A stretch of DNA of 64,000 bases from Prionace glauca (GCA_037974335.1 CM075729.1:107968515-108032514); one strand, 5' to 3'; positions 45,405-56,190 are shown, counted from the stretch's first letter. Numbers and translations are program-made. The notes: generated from the letters alone by a model not told the origin.

Positions 45405-45730
45405 AGTTAAGTGCCATCCTGACTTCATGTCTGTTGATAGTTTCTTGACGGAGCGCATGTTTATCCCCTTGTTTGAATATCCAGAAATCAAACCGTGAAC
45501 ATTAAAAATGAAACAGCTGACGAAACGTAACCGTCCAGCTCCATACGCAAATTCATCAGCAGCGGGAAAATAGGATCTCGATTCGGGACTACGAAACTAC
45601 GACCACGTTATGACGGAGCAGCAGCTGTCGGTACACTGCGAACACAAAGATTCATTTTTTTCACAGCCGAGTGTGTGCACTAAAGTCAAGGCTAGCCACC
45701 GGACGACGCTGGATGAGTGGTGCCGCCTTT

Positions 45731-46145
45731 CATAAGAACATAAGAAATAGGAGCAGGAGTAGGCCATCTGGCCCTTCGAGCCTGCCCCGCCATTCAATAA
45801 GATTATGGGTGATCTGTCGTGGCTCAGCTCCACCTTCCCGCCCTCTCCCCATAACCCTTAATCCCTTCTCTTATCAAAAACCCATCAACCTGTTTCTTAA
45901 AAATATTTAGCGAGGCAGCCTCCACCACTTCATCGGGCAGAGAATTCCAGAGATTCACCACCCTTTGAGTGAAGAAGTTCCTCCTCAACTCTGTTCTAAA
46001 CCGCCTCCCCTTTACCTTGAGGCTGTGCCCCCTAGTCCTACTGTCTTTTTTGAGCGGGAAGAGTCTCTCCACCTCTATCCTATCCATCCCATTCATCATC
46101 TTATACGTCTCAATGAGATCTCCCCTCATTCTTCTAAACTCTAAC
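45731..46145 (-). mobile_element. CR1 family a 3' end, unit-specific insertion
   Basis: Begins CATAAGAACATAAGAAATAG and runs to the last ~100 codons (KMMNGMDRIEVERLFPLKKD, WNSLPDEVVEAASLNIFKKQ). The paralogous site at about 52340 is empty (GAGTGGTGCCGTCTTTTAGG against GAGTGGTGCCGCCTTTCATA here), so insertion came after the duplication. Close to the 20-kb and 49-kb copies in sequence. Confidence 0.92.
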
Positions 46146-46845
46146 TGGATAAAGTGAAGTCGCCCACACTGTCTTCACTTCACGAAATAGATCATTCGTG
46201 ATTCTAAGAGCACGGGATGTGCATACGAAAATCTTCTCGCCTCACACTCTAGCTGCGGATTTATTTATTCAACAATTGTCAAAACAGTCATCTGCCGTTT
46301 CACCGTCTTTTCTGAAAGAAAACATCCCCTCAATATTTGCTCTATCAGCATCTCCAACAATTCAGCCGGAATTGTTTGGGAGTCTGCAGCAAAAAAAAAC
46401 TCCTTCACTTTGAGAATTATTCCCGTGCCGAAAGTCACTCCTGAGAGCGGTGTTTCTTCAAGCTGGACGTGGGAGCACTAAGCAAGATTCCACAAAACTT
46501 TGGGAAAAAAAATGAGTAGGGTGGAGAAAGTGGGAACTAAGCGGCAGAGGCAACTGATTCACCAGCTTGTGATTGTTAGGAAAGAATTTCTTTAATGATA
46601 TGAGAGAGAATGAAGGGCGCAGTGACTCGCTGAGAAACAGTCAAATCACCTGTGCGTCGTCTGCGGTGTCTCAAAATTAAAATGAGAAGGAATTGTTCAA
46701 ATGAAGTGGCATTTTAGGGCTGAAAGGGTAGCTCTTGCTGCCCATCAGGATTTAGAGGTCGTATTGTGTTCAGGGCAATTTCAGTTTTCAGAAATGCAAT
46801 AATAATTTTATTTCTGTGATGTCCTGAAATGTGTGCTGATGTGTT

Positions 46846-46919
46846 ATCTGCGGGGCGCAATCGGTTAGTGCGTTTGGCTGTTAACCAATAAAATGGTGGT
46901 TCGATACCACCGAGGAACG
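46846..46919 (+). pseudogene. tRNA-Asn-like (GTT), partly decayed
   Basis: 74 nt. GGCGCAATCGGTTAGTGCGT is the Asn D-arm/A-box; GGCTGTTAACC the anticodon loop (GTT); GGTGGTTCGATACCACC a paired T arm with intact B-box core. The acceptor strands ATCTGCG and GAGGAAC no longer pair well, and one side of the anticodon stem is changed. Probably a pseudogene, though the promoter boxes look usable. Confidence 0.82.
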
Positions 46920-47688
46920 TTCGCATCTTGTCCCTTTCATGCTTTCATTCGCACTGTGTTGTATTCAGTCCTTTGTTGCTGATAAAAAAATGAACAGAAG
47001 TATCCAAATACTCATGTTGACAAGCCAGTTTCCAATTCAACAATGCATCAATCTCGTTTCATGGAAAATATACTGACATCCAACCGTTAGGAATACTGCA
47101 TTTGAAAAATAAAACTTTCGCTCAGTGGCCAGGAGTACGAAAGATGGAATCAATTTTCTAAACAAGTGAACTGATGTATTTTTATAGAATCAACAAATGT
47201 ACTGAATATTTTGTAATGCGAATTAACCAACCACAATAGAGGTTCCAGTAAATGTGCGTAATTCACTGAATGTTCTCATGCAGGTACAGCAAATTATTAG
47301 AGAAGTTGATGGAATGCCCGCCTTTTCAGAAGGAGGACATCAGTACAGGAGTATTGCAGTCATGCATCAATTTGTCGAAACGTGAAAAGACTGCACGTTG
47401 TGTACGGTGTGCTGTTTTGTTCTCTTGGACCACAGAAACGTCATAAGTGCCATCCACGCAGCAGAATTGAAGGTGAGCGAAAAAGGCTTGGGATTGTGGG
47501 TCACTTGCAATTTTCCTCTACTTATAAAAAGAAAAATATTCTCATACTGTACGGAGCAATCGGATTGTTAAACGGGTTGGCACCCGGAATGACATCCTTT
47601 TCTGAGGAAATTTGCACAGCTTCCAGTTCAGAAGACAGACAATATTGCAACTTCTAACTGCTTACATCACCAGTGCTTTGCATGGGAG

Positions 47689-47759
47689 GCCGTGATGGTA
47701 CAGTGGTTCGTTCTTTACGTTGGGGAGACAGCCACCTCGGTTCAAATAGGCATTGCAGC
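47689..47759 (+). pseudogene. tRNA-His-like copy 3
   Basis: GCCGTGATGGTACAGTGGTT keeps the 5' acceptor and D arm; CACCTCGGTTCAAATAGGC the T arm. The anticodon position reads GGG, not GTG, and the 3' acceptor is lost. Confidence 0.75.
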
Positions 47760-47789
47760 ACTTTATGTTTTGAAGTGATGGAATTTTGG

Positions 47790-48650
47790 AGTGCTGCAGG
47801 AATCGGTGCTGGTGCCTTAGCTATTTACCATTTATATTGATGATCTGGAGGAGGGGGTTGAGTGTAAGGTGACGAAATTTGCTCATGACACGAAGATGAG
47901 TGGAAAAGCAAATTGCATGGAGGGTGTGGAAAGTCTGCAGAGGGATCTGGATAGGCTGAGCGAGTGGGCGAGGACCTGGCAGATGGAGTACAATGTTAGC
48001 AAGTGTGAGGTTATCCACTTTGGCAGAAATAATAGTAGGAGGGATTATTATTTAAAAGACGAAAAGCTGCAGCATGCTACGGCGCAGAGGGACCTGGGGG
48101 TCTTTGTGCACGAGTCACAAAAACCCAGTGTGCAGGTGCAGCAGGTGATCAAGAAGGCGAATGGAATGTCGGCCTTTATAGCGAGGGGGATTGAATATAA
48201 AAGCAGGGAGGTCTTGCTGCAACTGTACAGGGTACTGGTGAGCCCACAGCTGGAGTACTGTGTGCAGTTTTGGTCGCCGCACTTGCGCAAGGATATATTG
48301 GCCTTGGAAGAGCAGAGGAGGTTCACTAGGCTGATACCGGAGATGAGGGGGTTGGACTATGAAGAGAGACTAAATAGACTGGGTCTGTACTCGCTGGAGT
48401 TTAGAAGGATGAAGGGGGATCTTATAGAGACGTATAAGATAGTGAAGGGGATGGATAGGGTAGAGGTAGAGAGATTCTTCCTCCTTAGAAAGGATAGCAG
48501 GACTAGAGGGCACAGTCTCAAGATAAGGTGGTTGTGGTGGGAGGGGGGGGCAATGGGGGTTTCAGTTCAGAGTTGAGGAGTAACTTCTTCACTCAAAGGA
48601 TGGTGAATCTCTGGAATTCTCTGCCCATTGAAGTGGTGGAGGCTGCAAAG
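47790..48650 (+). mobile_element. CR1 family a, RT part, 3' end cut by SINE X
   Basis: The plus frame 47869-48576 (235 codons) spans TKFAHDTKMSGKANCMEGVE to the C-terminal region (FRRMKGDLIETYKIVKGMDR). The catalytic box reads FAHD. Starts in the SVLGPxLFTIYIDDLEE block at 47790 and ends in the EVVEAA block at about 48650, where SINE X begins. Confidence 0.9.
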
Positions 48651-49130
48651 AAGAACAAAGGACAAAGAACGACCCAGCACGGGAAACAGGCCCTTCGGCC
48701 CAATGAGCCCGCGCTGCCGCAACCTCCTACACCTATCCTGCCCTGCGTGTGTGCGAGTGGAACCCCCATTATAGCCAGATTCAGGGGAGAATAGTGTCAA
48801 TTTGGTAAACCAATCAGCCTAAGAGCATATCTTTGGGGTGTGGGAGGAAACTGGAGCGCCCGGAGGAAACCCACGCAACCACAGGGAGAATGCGCAAACT
48901 CCCACAGACACAGGCCCAAATCCATGTATCTGCACAGTTAGCAGTGCTAGTCACTGAGCTGTTGTGGCGCCCGTCTACCGGTCCAGGATCAAGCACACAC
49001 ACCGGCACGAAGTACTAGCCCACTCCCGAAACCTCCAAGAGCAGCCCACGCACGACCCACAATGTGCATGCCCCTTGTTTGACAACAAGGTGGACCTCCA
49101 CCTGCGGAATAAAAAGACAAAAACGTTAAC
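48650..49130 (-). mobile_element. SINE-like composite element X, copy 2
   Basis: The tail at 48650 is GAAGAACAAAGGACAAAGAA (reverse of TTCTTTG repeats); the core is TGCGCAAACTCCCACAGACA and GAGGAAACCCACGCAACCAC; the head end near 49080 is ACAAGGTGGACCTCCACCTG then CGGAATAAAAAGACAAAAAC. About 480 bp, the full length judged by copy 3. Confidence 0.85.
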
Positions 49131-49194
49131 ATATAAGTCTGCATTTCAGGTGTCTCCCGAAGCTCTGACCCTATTTAATACCCCCTACTATAAC

Positions 49195-50045
49195 ATAAGA
49201 ACATAAGAACATAAGAAATAGGAGCAGGAGTAGGCCATCTGGCCCTTCGAGCCTGCCCCGCCATTCAATAAGATCATGGCTGATCTGTCGTGACTCAGCT
49301 CCACCTTCCCGCCCTCTCCCCATAACCCTTAATCCCTTCTCTTATCAAAAACCCATCAACCCGTTTCTTAAAAATATTTAGCGAGGCAGCCTCCACCACT
49401 TCAACGGGCAGAAAATTCCAGAGATTCACCACCCTTTGAGTGAAGAAGTTCCTCCTCAACTCTGTTCTAAACCGCCCCCCCTTTATCTTGAGGCTGTGCC
49501 CCCTAGTCCTACTGTCTTTTTTGAGCGGGAACAGTCTCTCCACCTCTATCCTATCCATCCCATTCATCATCTTATACGTCTCAATGAGATCTCCCCTCAT
49601 TCTTCTAAACTCTAACGAGTACAAGCCTAGTTTATTCAGCCTCTCCTCATAGCTCAATCCCCTCAACTCCGGTATCAGCCGAGTAAACCTCCTCTGCACT
49701 CCCTCCAGGGCCAAAACATCCTTGCGCAGGTGCGGCGCCCAAAACTGCACACAGTACTCCAGCTGCGGCCTCACCAATGCCCTATACAGCTGCAGCAAGA
49801 CCTCCCTACTTTTATATTCAATCCCCTTCGCTATGAAGGCCAGCATCCCATTCGCCTTCCTGACCACCTGCTGCACCTGCAAGCTGGGTCTTTGCGACTC
49901 ATGCACAAGGACCCCGAGGTCCCTCTGCACCGTCGCCTGCTGCAGTTTTTCGCCCCGTAAGTAATAGTCCTTCCTACCATTTCTCCTACCAAAGTGGACC
50001 ACCTCACACTTGCCAACATTAAATTCCATTTGCCATTTCCTGGCC
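49195..50045 (-). mobile_element. CR1 family a, 3' end to RT tail
   Basis: The tail has three octamers (ACATAAGAACATAAGAACAT). One unbroken minus frame 49295-50056 (253 codons) covers KWQMEFNVGKCEVVHFGRRN through the C-terminus GYGERAGRWS. It stops at 50045 against another CR1 subfamily. Very similar to the 20-kb ORF2, and it keeps the LE residues missing there. Confidence 0.92.
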
Positions 50046-51786
50046 CTGCATCCCATAACCCTCCATCCTTGTTTCGCTCATGTGTCTATCTAAGTAAACC
50101 TTAAATAAGTCCAACGTTCCTGCCTCCACCACCCTACTCGGTAGCGCGTTCCATATCCCCACGACCCTCTGCGTGAAGAACCTTCCTCTCACATCCAAAT
50201 TATACTTCTCCCCCCTCACCCTTAGATCATGACCTCTCATAATTGTACCCAGTCTAGGGAGCAGCCTCTCACTATTGACTCTATCTATTCCCTTCAGTAT
50301 CTTATATACCTCTATCATGTCTCCCCTCAATCTCCATCTTTCCAAGGAGAAAAGTCCCAGTTTCTCCAACCTACCGTCGTAACTCAGTCCTTCCGTGCCG
50401 GGCAACATCCTGGTAAACCTCCTCTACACTCTCTCCAGAGTCTCCACCTTCCGGTAGTAAGGTGACCAGAACTGGACGCAGTACTCCAAATGCGGTCTAA
50501 CCAACGTTCTGTACAACTAAAGCATTAGACGGCAGCTCCTGTAATCTATACCCCTTCCTATAAAGGCTAGCATTCCATAAGCTTTCCTCACAACCTTCTC
50601 CACTTGTGTTGCAACCTTCATAGACTTGTGAACCTGCACTCCCAGGTTCCTCGTTATTTCTATACTCCTAGTCGGTCTACCTTTTATAAGAACATAAGAA
50701 ATAGGAGCAGGAGTAGGCCATCTAGCCCTTCGAGCCTGCCCCGCCATTCAATAAGATCATGGCTGATCTGTCGTGGCTCAGTTCCACATTCCCACCTTCT
50801 CCCCATAACCCTTAATCCCCTCTCTTATCAAAAATCCATCAACCCGCATCTTAAAAATATTTAGCGAGGTAGCCTCCACCACTTCAATGGGCAGAGAATT
50901 CCAGAGATTCACCACCCTTTGAGTGAAGAAGTTCCTCCTCAACTCCGTTCTAAACCGCCCCCCCCTTTATCTAGAGACTGTGCCCCCTAGTCCTACTATC
51001 CTTTCTCCGCTCTGCATTATTCCTTCCAAAATGCATCACCTTGCATTTGTCAGGATTAAATTCCATCTGCCACCTATCTGCCCAATGTACCAACCTATCT
51101 ATATCCTGCTGTATCACCTGACATTCCACCTCAATATTTGCCAACCCTGCCATCTTGGTGTCATCCGCAAACTTGCTGATCACACCACGTACGCTCTCTT
51201 CCAAGTCGTTTATGTATACTACAAAGAGGAGAGGTCCCAGTACTGAGCCCTGCGGCACACCACTGGTCACTGGCCTCCAGCCTGAAAAGGTCCCCTCAAC
51301 AACTACCCTCTGTCTCCTATTGCCCAGCCAGATCTCAATCCACCTAGCTACCTGTCCTTGTATCCCATGTGCCTTAACCTTTTCTACCAGCCTACCATGA
51401 GGGACTTTGTCAAAAGCCTTACTGAAATCCATATAGATGACATCAACAGATCTCCCATCATCAACTGTTTTTGTCACCTCCTCAAAGAATTCTACCAGAT
51501 TTGTAAGGCAAGACCTCCCTCTAACAAAGCCATGTTCCATATCCCTAATCAGATCGCAACGCTCCAAATGCTCATACATCCTACCCCTAAGTATTTTTTC
51601 CATTAATTTCCCTACCACCGATGTCAAACTCACCAGTCTATAATTTCCAGGGTTGTCCCTACTACCTTTTTTGAACAGCGGTACCACATTTGCTACCCTC
51701 CAGTCTTCTGGGACCTCACCTGTGTCCAAAGAAGAGACAAAGATTTGCACCAGAGACCCAGCAATTTCATCTTTCACCTCCCTAAG
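50046..51786 (-). mobile_element. CR1 subfamily c, RT half, interrupted
   Basis: 50046-50686 is the 3' part (frame 50019-50408: MLPGTEGLSYDGRLEKLGLF, FFTQRVVGIWNALPSRVVEA). After a family a insertion (50687-51000), RT resumes: frame 50971-51777 has VPLFKKGSRDNPGNYRLVSL, IYMDFSKAFDKVPHGRLVEK, SGVPQGSVLGPLLFVVYIND, SKFADDTKMAG (FADD intact) and MEFNPDKCKVMHFGRNN. The partner in sequence is the plus copy at 53879-54865. Confidence 0.9.
50687..51000 (-). mobile_element. CR1 family a 3' end nested in CR1 c
   Basis: Begins ATAAGAACATAAGAAATAGG after CTACCTTTT of CR1 c and ends near CCTACTATCCTTTCT, after which CR1 c continues with CCGCTCTGCATTATTCC. About 314 bp. No convincing target duplication. 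Confidence 0.88.
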
Positions 51787-51967
51787 CTACCTCGATAAAT
51801 ATATTTAAGTCACGGGTAGATAGGTTTTTGATAGGCAAGGGAATTAAGGGTTATGGGGAGAAAGCGGGAAAGTGGAACTGATCCACTTCAGATCAGCCAT
51901 GATCTTACTGAATGGCGGGGCAGGCTCGAAGGGCTAGATGGCCTACTCCTGCTCCTATTTCTTATGT
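51787..51967 (+). mobile_element. CR1 family a 3' end, plus strand
   Basis: Reads TAGGTTTTTGATAGGCAAGG through GGCCTACTCCTGCTCCTATT to TTCTTATGTTATTATG. Inverted relative to its neighbours; directly abuts CR1 c at 51787. Confidence 0.88.
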
Positions 51968-53044
51968 TATTATGAAGTGCCATTCTCAAAGCGACGCGTT
52001 AAGAAATTCATTTTTTATGCGTGGACATACACTCCTATTGAAGACAGAACGTATTGATAGTTTTCTTACGGAGCGTATGTTTATCCCCTTGATTGAGTAT
52101 CCAGAACTCAAACAGTCAACATTAAAAATGAACCAGCTGGCCACACTCAACCCTCTAATTCCATACGCAATTTCACCTGCAGTGGGAAAATTGTATTTCG
52201 ACGTGGGCTACGAAATTACGAACATGGTATCGCGGAGCAACAGCTGTACTTGCACTGGGAACACAATGTTCCATTTTTTCTCAGCAAAGTATGCGCACTG
52301 AAGTCAAGGCTAGCCACTGGGTGATAATAAATGAGTGGTGCCGTCTTTTAGGAGACATCTAACTTGCCTCTTTTCTTCATTTCCCGAAATCGATCATTCG
52401 AAATAATGAGAGCAAGAGGTGCGCATGCAAAAATCTTCTCACCTCATACTCCAGCTGCGTATTTATTTATTCAACAATTGTCAAAACTGCCATCTTCCGT
52501 CTCACTGTATTTTCTGAGAAAAGACATCAGCTCCATATTTTCTCTATCAGCATCTCCAACAATTCACCCGGAATTGTTTGAGAGCCTGCAGCAAACCCTC
52601 CTTCAACTTGACAATTATTCCAGTGAATTTCGTCTCTCCTGAGGGCGGTGTTTCCTAACACAGAATGTGGGAGCACAGAGCTCGATTTGACAAAGCTTTG
52701 GAAAAGATTGGGAGTAGGGTGGAGAAAGTGGCAACTGAGCGGCAGAGGGAACAGAATCACCAGCTGGTGAATGTTGAGAAGTAATTTGCGAAATGAGATG
52801 ACAGATAATGAAGGGGGCTGTGACTCGCTGAGAAAGAGTCAAATCACCTGTCCTTCGTTCGCCGTGTCTCAAGATTCAAATGGGAAGGAATTGGTGAAAT
52901 GAAGCGGTATTTTGGGGGTTGAAAATGCATCCCTTGCTGCCGATGAGGATTGAAAGGTCGTAAAGTGCTCAGGGCAATTTCTATTTTCAGAGACGCAATA
53001 ATAATTTTATTTCAGTGATTTCCTGCAAAGTGAGTTCATTTGTT

Positions 53045-53118
53045 GTCTCTGTGGCGCAATCCGTTACCGCGATCGGAGACTAACTAAAAGGCTGGTGGTT
53101 GGATCCCACCAAGTAACG
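53045..53118 (+). pseudogene. tRNA-Asn-like, anticodon lost
   Basis: 74 nt, colinear with tRNA-Asn: GTCTCTGTGGCGCAAT keeps the acceptor and A-box start exactly, GGCTGGTGGTTGGATCCCAC the T arm. The anticodon position reads ACT and the anticodon stem is unpaired; the B box has TTGGA for TTCGA. A clear pseudogene; interestingly its 5' acceptor is better than in copy 1. Confidence 0.82.
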
Positions 53119-53878
53119 GTGAGCGATCCGCTTTTGCTCCTTTCATGATTAATTTCACACTGCATTCTGCCCTTTGATGCCGACAAAAAGGGGGAAAGGA
53201 TCCAGCGCTCATGTTGATAAATCAGTGTCTATTTCAGCAGTGCATCGATCTCATTTCACGGAAAATGTATCTATATGCACATGTTACGAACACTGCATTT
53301 CAAAAAAGAATCATTCGCTCAGTGACCAGGATTTTAGAAGTTGGAATAAATGTTCTAAAGAGGTAAATTAAAACATTTTCATCGTATCAACAAATATACG
53401 TAATATTTTATGAAGGTAACAAATCAACCAGGGTAGCTGCTCCATGTATTTAATTCACTAAACGCTCTCATGCAGATTCAGCAAATTATTAGAGAAGTTG
53501 ATGGAATGTTCGCCTTTCTAGAAGGAGGACATCAGTACAAGTGTAATGCAGTAATGCAGTCATGAATTAAACTGTCGAAATTTGGAAAGACTGCACGTTG
53601 TGTACAGTGTGCTGCTTTGTTCCCTTCACTATTGAAAGGTTATAAGTGCCTCCGCGGAGTAGAATTGAAGGTGAGCAGACGTAGTTCGGATGGCGGGTCA
53701 TATGCAAGTTGCCTCTGCATATATAAAGAGGGAAATTCTGACACTGCACAGAGCAGTCAGACAGTTAACATGGTCGGCATCTGGAATGACATTCTTGTCT
53801 GAGGAGAAACGCGTAGATTCCAGCTCAGAAGACAGGTGCTATTACAAATATTACAAATATTTAAAAAATTACAAATTG

Positions 53879-54865
53879 GCTGGGAAATAGGAGACAGAGG
53901 GTAGTTGTGGAGGGGTCCTTGTCGGGCTGGAGGCCAGTGACCAGTGGTGTGCCGCAGGGCTCAGTACTGGGACCTCTCCTCTTTGTAGTCTACATAAATG
54001 ACTTGGAAGAGGGCGTAGGTGGTGTGATCAGCAAGTTTGCTGATGACACCAAGATGGCAGGGTTGGCGGGTACGGAACTGGATTGTCAGGTGATACAACA
54101 GGACATAGATAGGTTGGTACAGTGGGCAGATGGGTGGCAGATGGCATTTAATCCTGACAAATGCGAGGTGATGCATTTTGGACGGAATAATGCAGAGAGG
54201 AGCTATGTGATAAAAGGTAGGCCGATTAGGAGTTTAGAGATACAGAGGGACCTGGGAGTGCAGGTTCACAAATCCATGAAGGTTGCGTCACAAGTGGAGA
54301 AGGTTGTTAGGAAGGCTAATGGGATGTTAGCCTTTATATGAAGGGGCATAGAGTATGAAAGCTGCCGTCTAATGCTTCAGTTGTATAGAACGTTGGTTAG
54401 ACCGCATTTGGAGTACTGCGCCCAGTTCTGGTCACCTTACTACCGGAAGGACGTGGAGTCTCTGGAAAGGGTGCAGAGGAGGTTTACCAGGATGTTGCCT
54501 GGCATGGGGGGACTGGGTTACGAGGAGAGGTTGAAGAAACTGGGACTTTTCTCCTTGGAAAGACGGAGATTGAGAGGGGACATGATAGAAGTATATAAGA
54601 TACTGAGGGAATAGATAGAGTTAATATTGAGAGACTGCTCCCTAGACTGGGTACGAACACGAGAGGTCATCATTTAAGGGTGAGGGGGCAGAGGTATAAT
54701 TTTGAGGTGAGAAGAAGGTTCTTTACGCAGAGAGTTGTGGAGGTCTGGAACGCGCTGCCGAGTAGGGTGGTGGAGGCAGGAACGTTGGACTCGTTTAAGA
54801 TGCAGTTAGATAGGCACATGAGTGAAACGAGAATGGAGGGATATGGTAGGGGCTATTAAATAGGG
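53879..54865 (+). mobile_element. CR1 subfamily c, RT middle to 3' end
   Basis: Plus frames 53907-54341 (SGVPQGSVLGPLLFVVYIND, SKFADDTKMAG, MHFGRNNAERSYVIKGRPIR) and 54372-54614 ([34 protein letters not shown]). One stop (TGA after LAFI) separates them and the C-terminus is shifted again. 5'-truncated. It lies in the Asn-His spacer and is absent from the paralogous unit. Confidence 0.9.
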
Positions 54866-54892
54866 TTAAACCTCGGGAGCCACCGGAAAGGC

Positions 54893-55375
54893 AGGCTGTA
54901 AGATTAATATTTTTGTCTTTATTCCACAGGTGGAGGTCCACCTCGTGTCAAACGAGGGGCATGCACACGGCGGGTCGTGCGTGGGCTGCTCTTGGAAGTT
55001 CCAGGAGTGGCCTAGTACTTCATGTCGGTGTGTGTGCTTGATCCTGGACCGGTAGACGGGCGCCGCAACAGCTCAGTGACTAGCACTGCTGGCTGTGCAG
55101 ACACATGGATTTGGGCCTGTGTCTGTGGGAGTTTGCGCATTCTCCCTGTGGTTGCGTGGGTTTCCTCCGGGCGCTCCGGTTTCCTCCCACACCCCAAAGA
55201 TGTGCTCTCAGGCTAATCGGTTTTTATCATATTGACACTATTTCTTCCCTGAATCTGACTGAGTAGGGTTCCATTCGTAGACATGCAGGGTAGAATAGGT
55301 GTAGGGTGATGCGGCGGCGCGGGCTCGTTGGGCCGAAGGGCCTGTTTCCCGTGCTGGATTGTTCTTTGTTCTTTA
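54893..55375 (+). mobile_element. SINE-like composite element X, copy 3
   Basis: Full-length-looking: head TTTTTGTCTTTATTCCACAG GTGG, core GGAGTTTGCGCATTCTCCCT and GTGGGTTTCCTCCGGGCGCT, tail GGGCCGAAGGGCCTGTTTCC and TTGTTCTTTGTTCTTT. About 480 bp, like copy 2 but inverted. Confidence 0.85.
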
Positions 55376-55403
55376 AATCTGATAAGTTGCGTCATCGAAG
55401 GTC

Positions 55404-55474
55404 GACGTGATCGTGTAATGGTTAGTGTTATGCGTTGCCCCCGTAGCAACCTCAGTTCGATGCGGATTTAAGGC
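55404..55474 (+). pseudogene. tRNA-His-like copy 4
   Basis: ACGTGATCGTGTAATGGTTA and AGCAACCTCAGTTCGATGCG align with tRNA-His. The anticodon position reads GCC and the 3' acceptor is destroyed. Confidence 0.75.
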
Positions 55475-56118
55475 CATCAGTGTTTTAAAGTGTCATTACC
55501 AAAACGACGCAATGAGAAAATGAGTATTCACGCCGGGAAATACACTTCCATCAATTAAATTTCCTCTCTAACACTGCGATGTATTTTCTAAGCAATACAG
55601 GCATCTGTCCCACTTTCCCCCTTTCCCAATCTCCTGTGACATCTTTGTGCAGTATCTGGCCATGCATTTCATTAGGACATGTTTGGTAGCATCACTAGTA
55701 CATATTTGCCATGCTTTGCGCGTTCTTCATATTTGCACTCGGAAGTCGTTCAGGAGTTTAAAAACCAGAAGATGTGTTCTAAATATTGTAGCCTGGAAAT
55801 AAACACATTAGGAAAGAAAATATAAGAATGGCTGGAACAACACAGACGCCCACAACCACTAAAATGAAAGGTAAACATTGTGAGTGATAAAGGGCAGGTT
55901 AGTCTAATGGCAGCCAAACTAACGGAACATCAATTAACATCTAAGCCGCAGATTTAGCTCATTTCATTGATATTCATGTTATTTCTTCATTGTCATTAGA
56001 GTGTCGCATTCGGCAGAGACAAACAAATATAACGCGGAGCAGAGTATATTTGTCTTCAGCCCTTGAATGGTTAGGACACGAGGAAAGACATAAATAAATC
56101 GATACTGCAAATGCATTC
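55475..56118. other. tRNA-array spacer
   Basis: About 640 bases between tRNA-His copy 4 and tRNA-Thr; the equivalent spacer after His copy 5 is about 710 bases. No gene seen. Confidence 0.45.
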
Positions 56119-56190
56119 AGGCACGAACGGGAGTCGAACCCGTGATTTTTGGTTTACGAGACCAACGCCTTGCCACTTGGCCATCGCGCC
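56119..56190 (-). tRNA. tRNA-Thr (anticodon CGT), intact cloverleaf
   Basis: 72 nt on the minus strand. Acceptor GGCGCGA pairs with TCGTGCC (one G-T), discriminator T. D arm GCC/GGC; anticodon stem TTGGT/ACCAA with loop CTCGTAA (anticodon CGT); T stem ACGGG/CCCGT with loop TTCGACT. A box TGGCCAAGTGG and B box GGTTCGACTCC fit the RNA polymerase III consensus. No CCA is encoded, as expected in eukaryotes. I see no run of four or more T within the first ~40 bases downstream, a weak point for termination. All other tRNA copies in the window are damaged, so this is the only likely working one. Confidence 0.88.

Larger units (their letters stand above)
45405..47759. repeat. tRNA Asn-His duplicated unit, copy 1 (partner 51970-55474)
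   Basis: Colinear with the partner: TGACGGAGCGCATGTTTATC/TTACGGAGCGTATGTTTATC, ATTTATTTATTCAACAATTG in both, a tRNA-Asn copy, GCAAATTATTAGAGAAGTTG in both, GACTGCACGTTGTGTAC in both, and a tRNA-His copy. This copy has a CR1 insertion (45731-46145) that the partner lacks; the partner has CR1 and SINE X insertions that this copy lacks. Confidence 0.88.
51970..55474. repeat. tRNA Asn-His duplicated unit, copy 2 (partner 45405-47759)
   Basis: Same order as the partner: GGAGCGTATGTTTATCCCCT, ATTTATTTATTCAACAATTG, tRNA-Asn-like, GCAAATTATTAGAGAAGTTG, GACTGCACGTTGTGTACAG, then CR1 c and SINE X inserted (about 53.88-55.38 kb), then tRNA-His-like. Removing the insertions, Asn-to-His spacing is about 0.85 kb in both copies. 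Confidence 0.85.
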
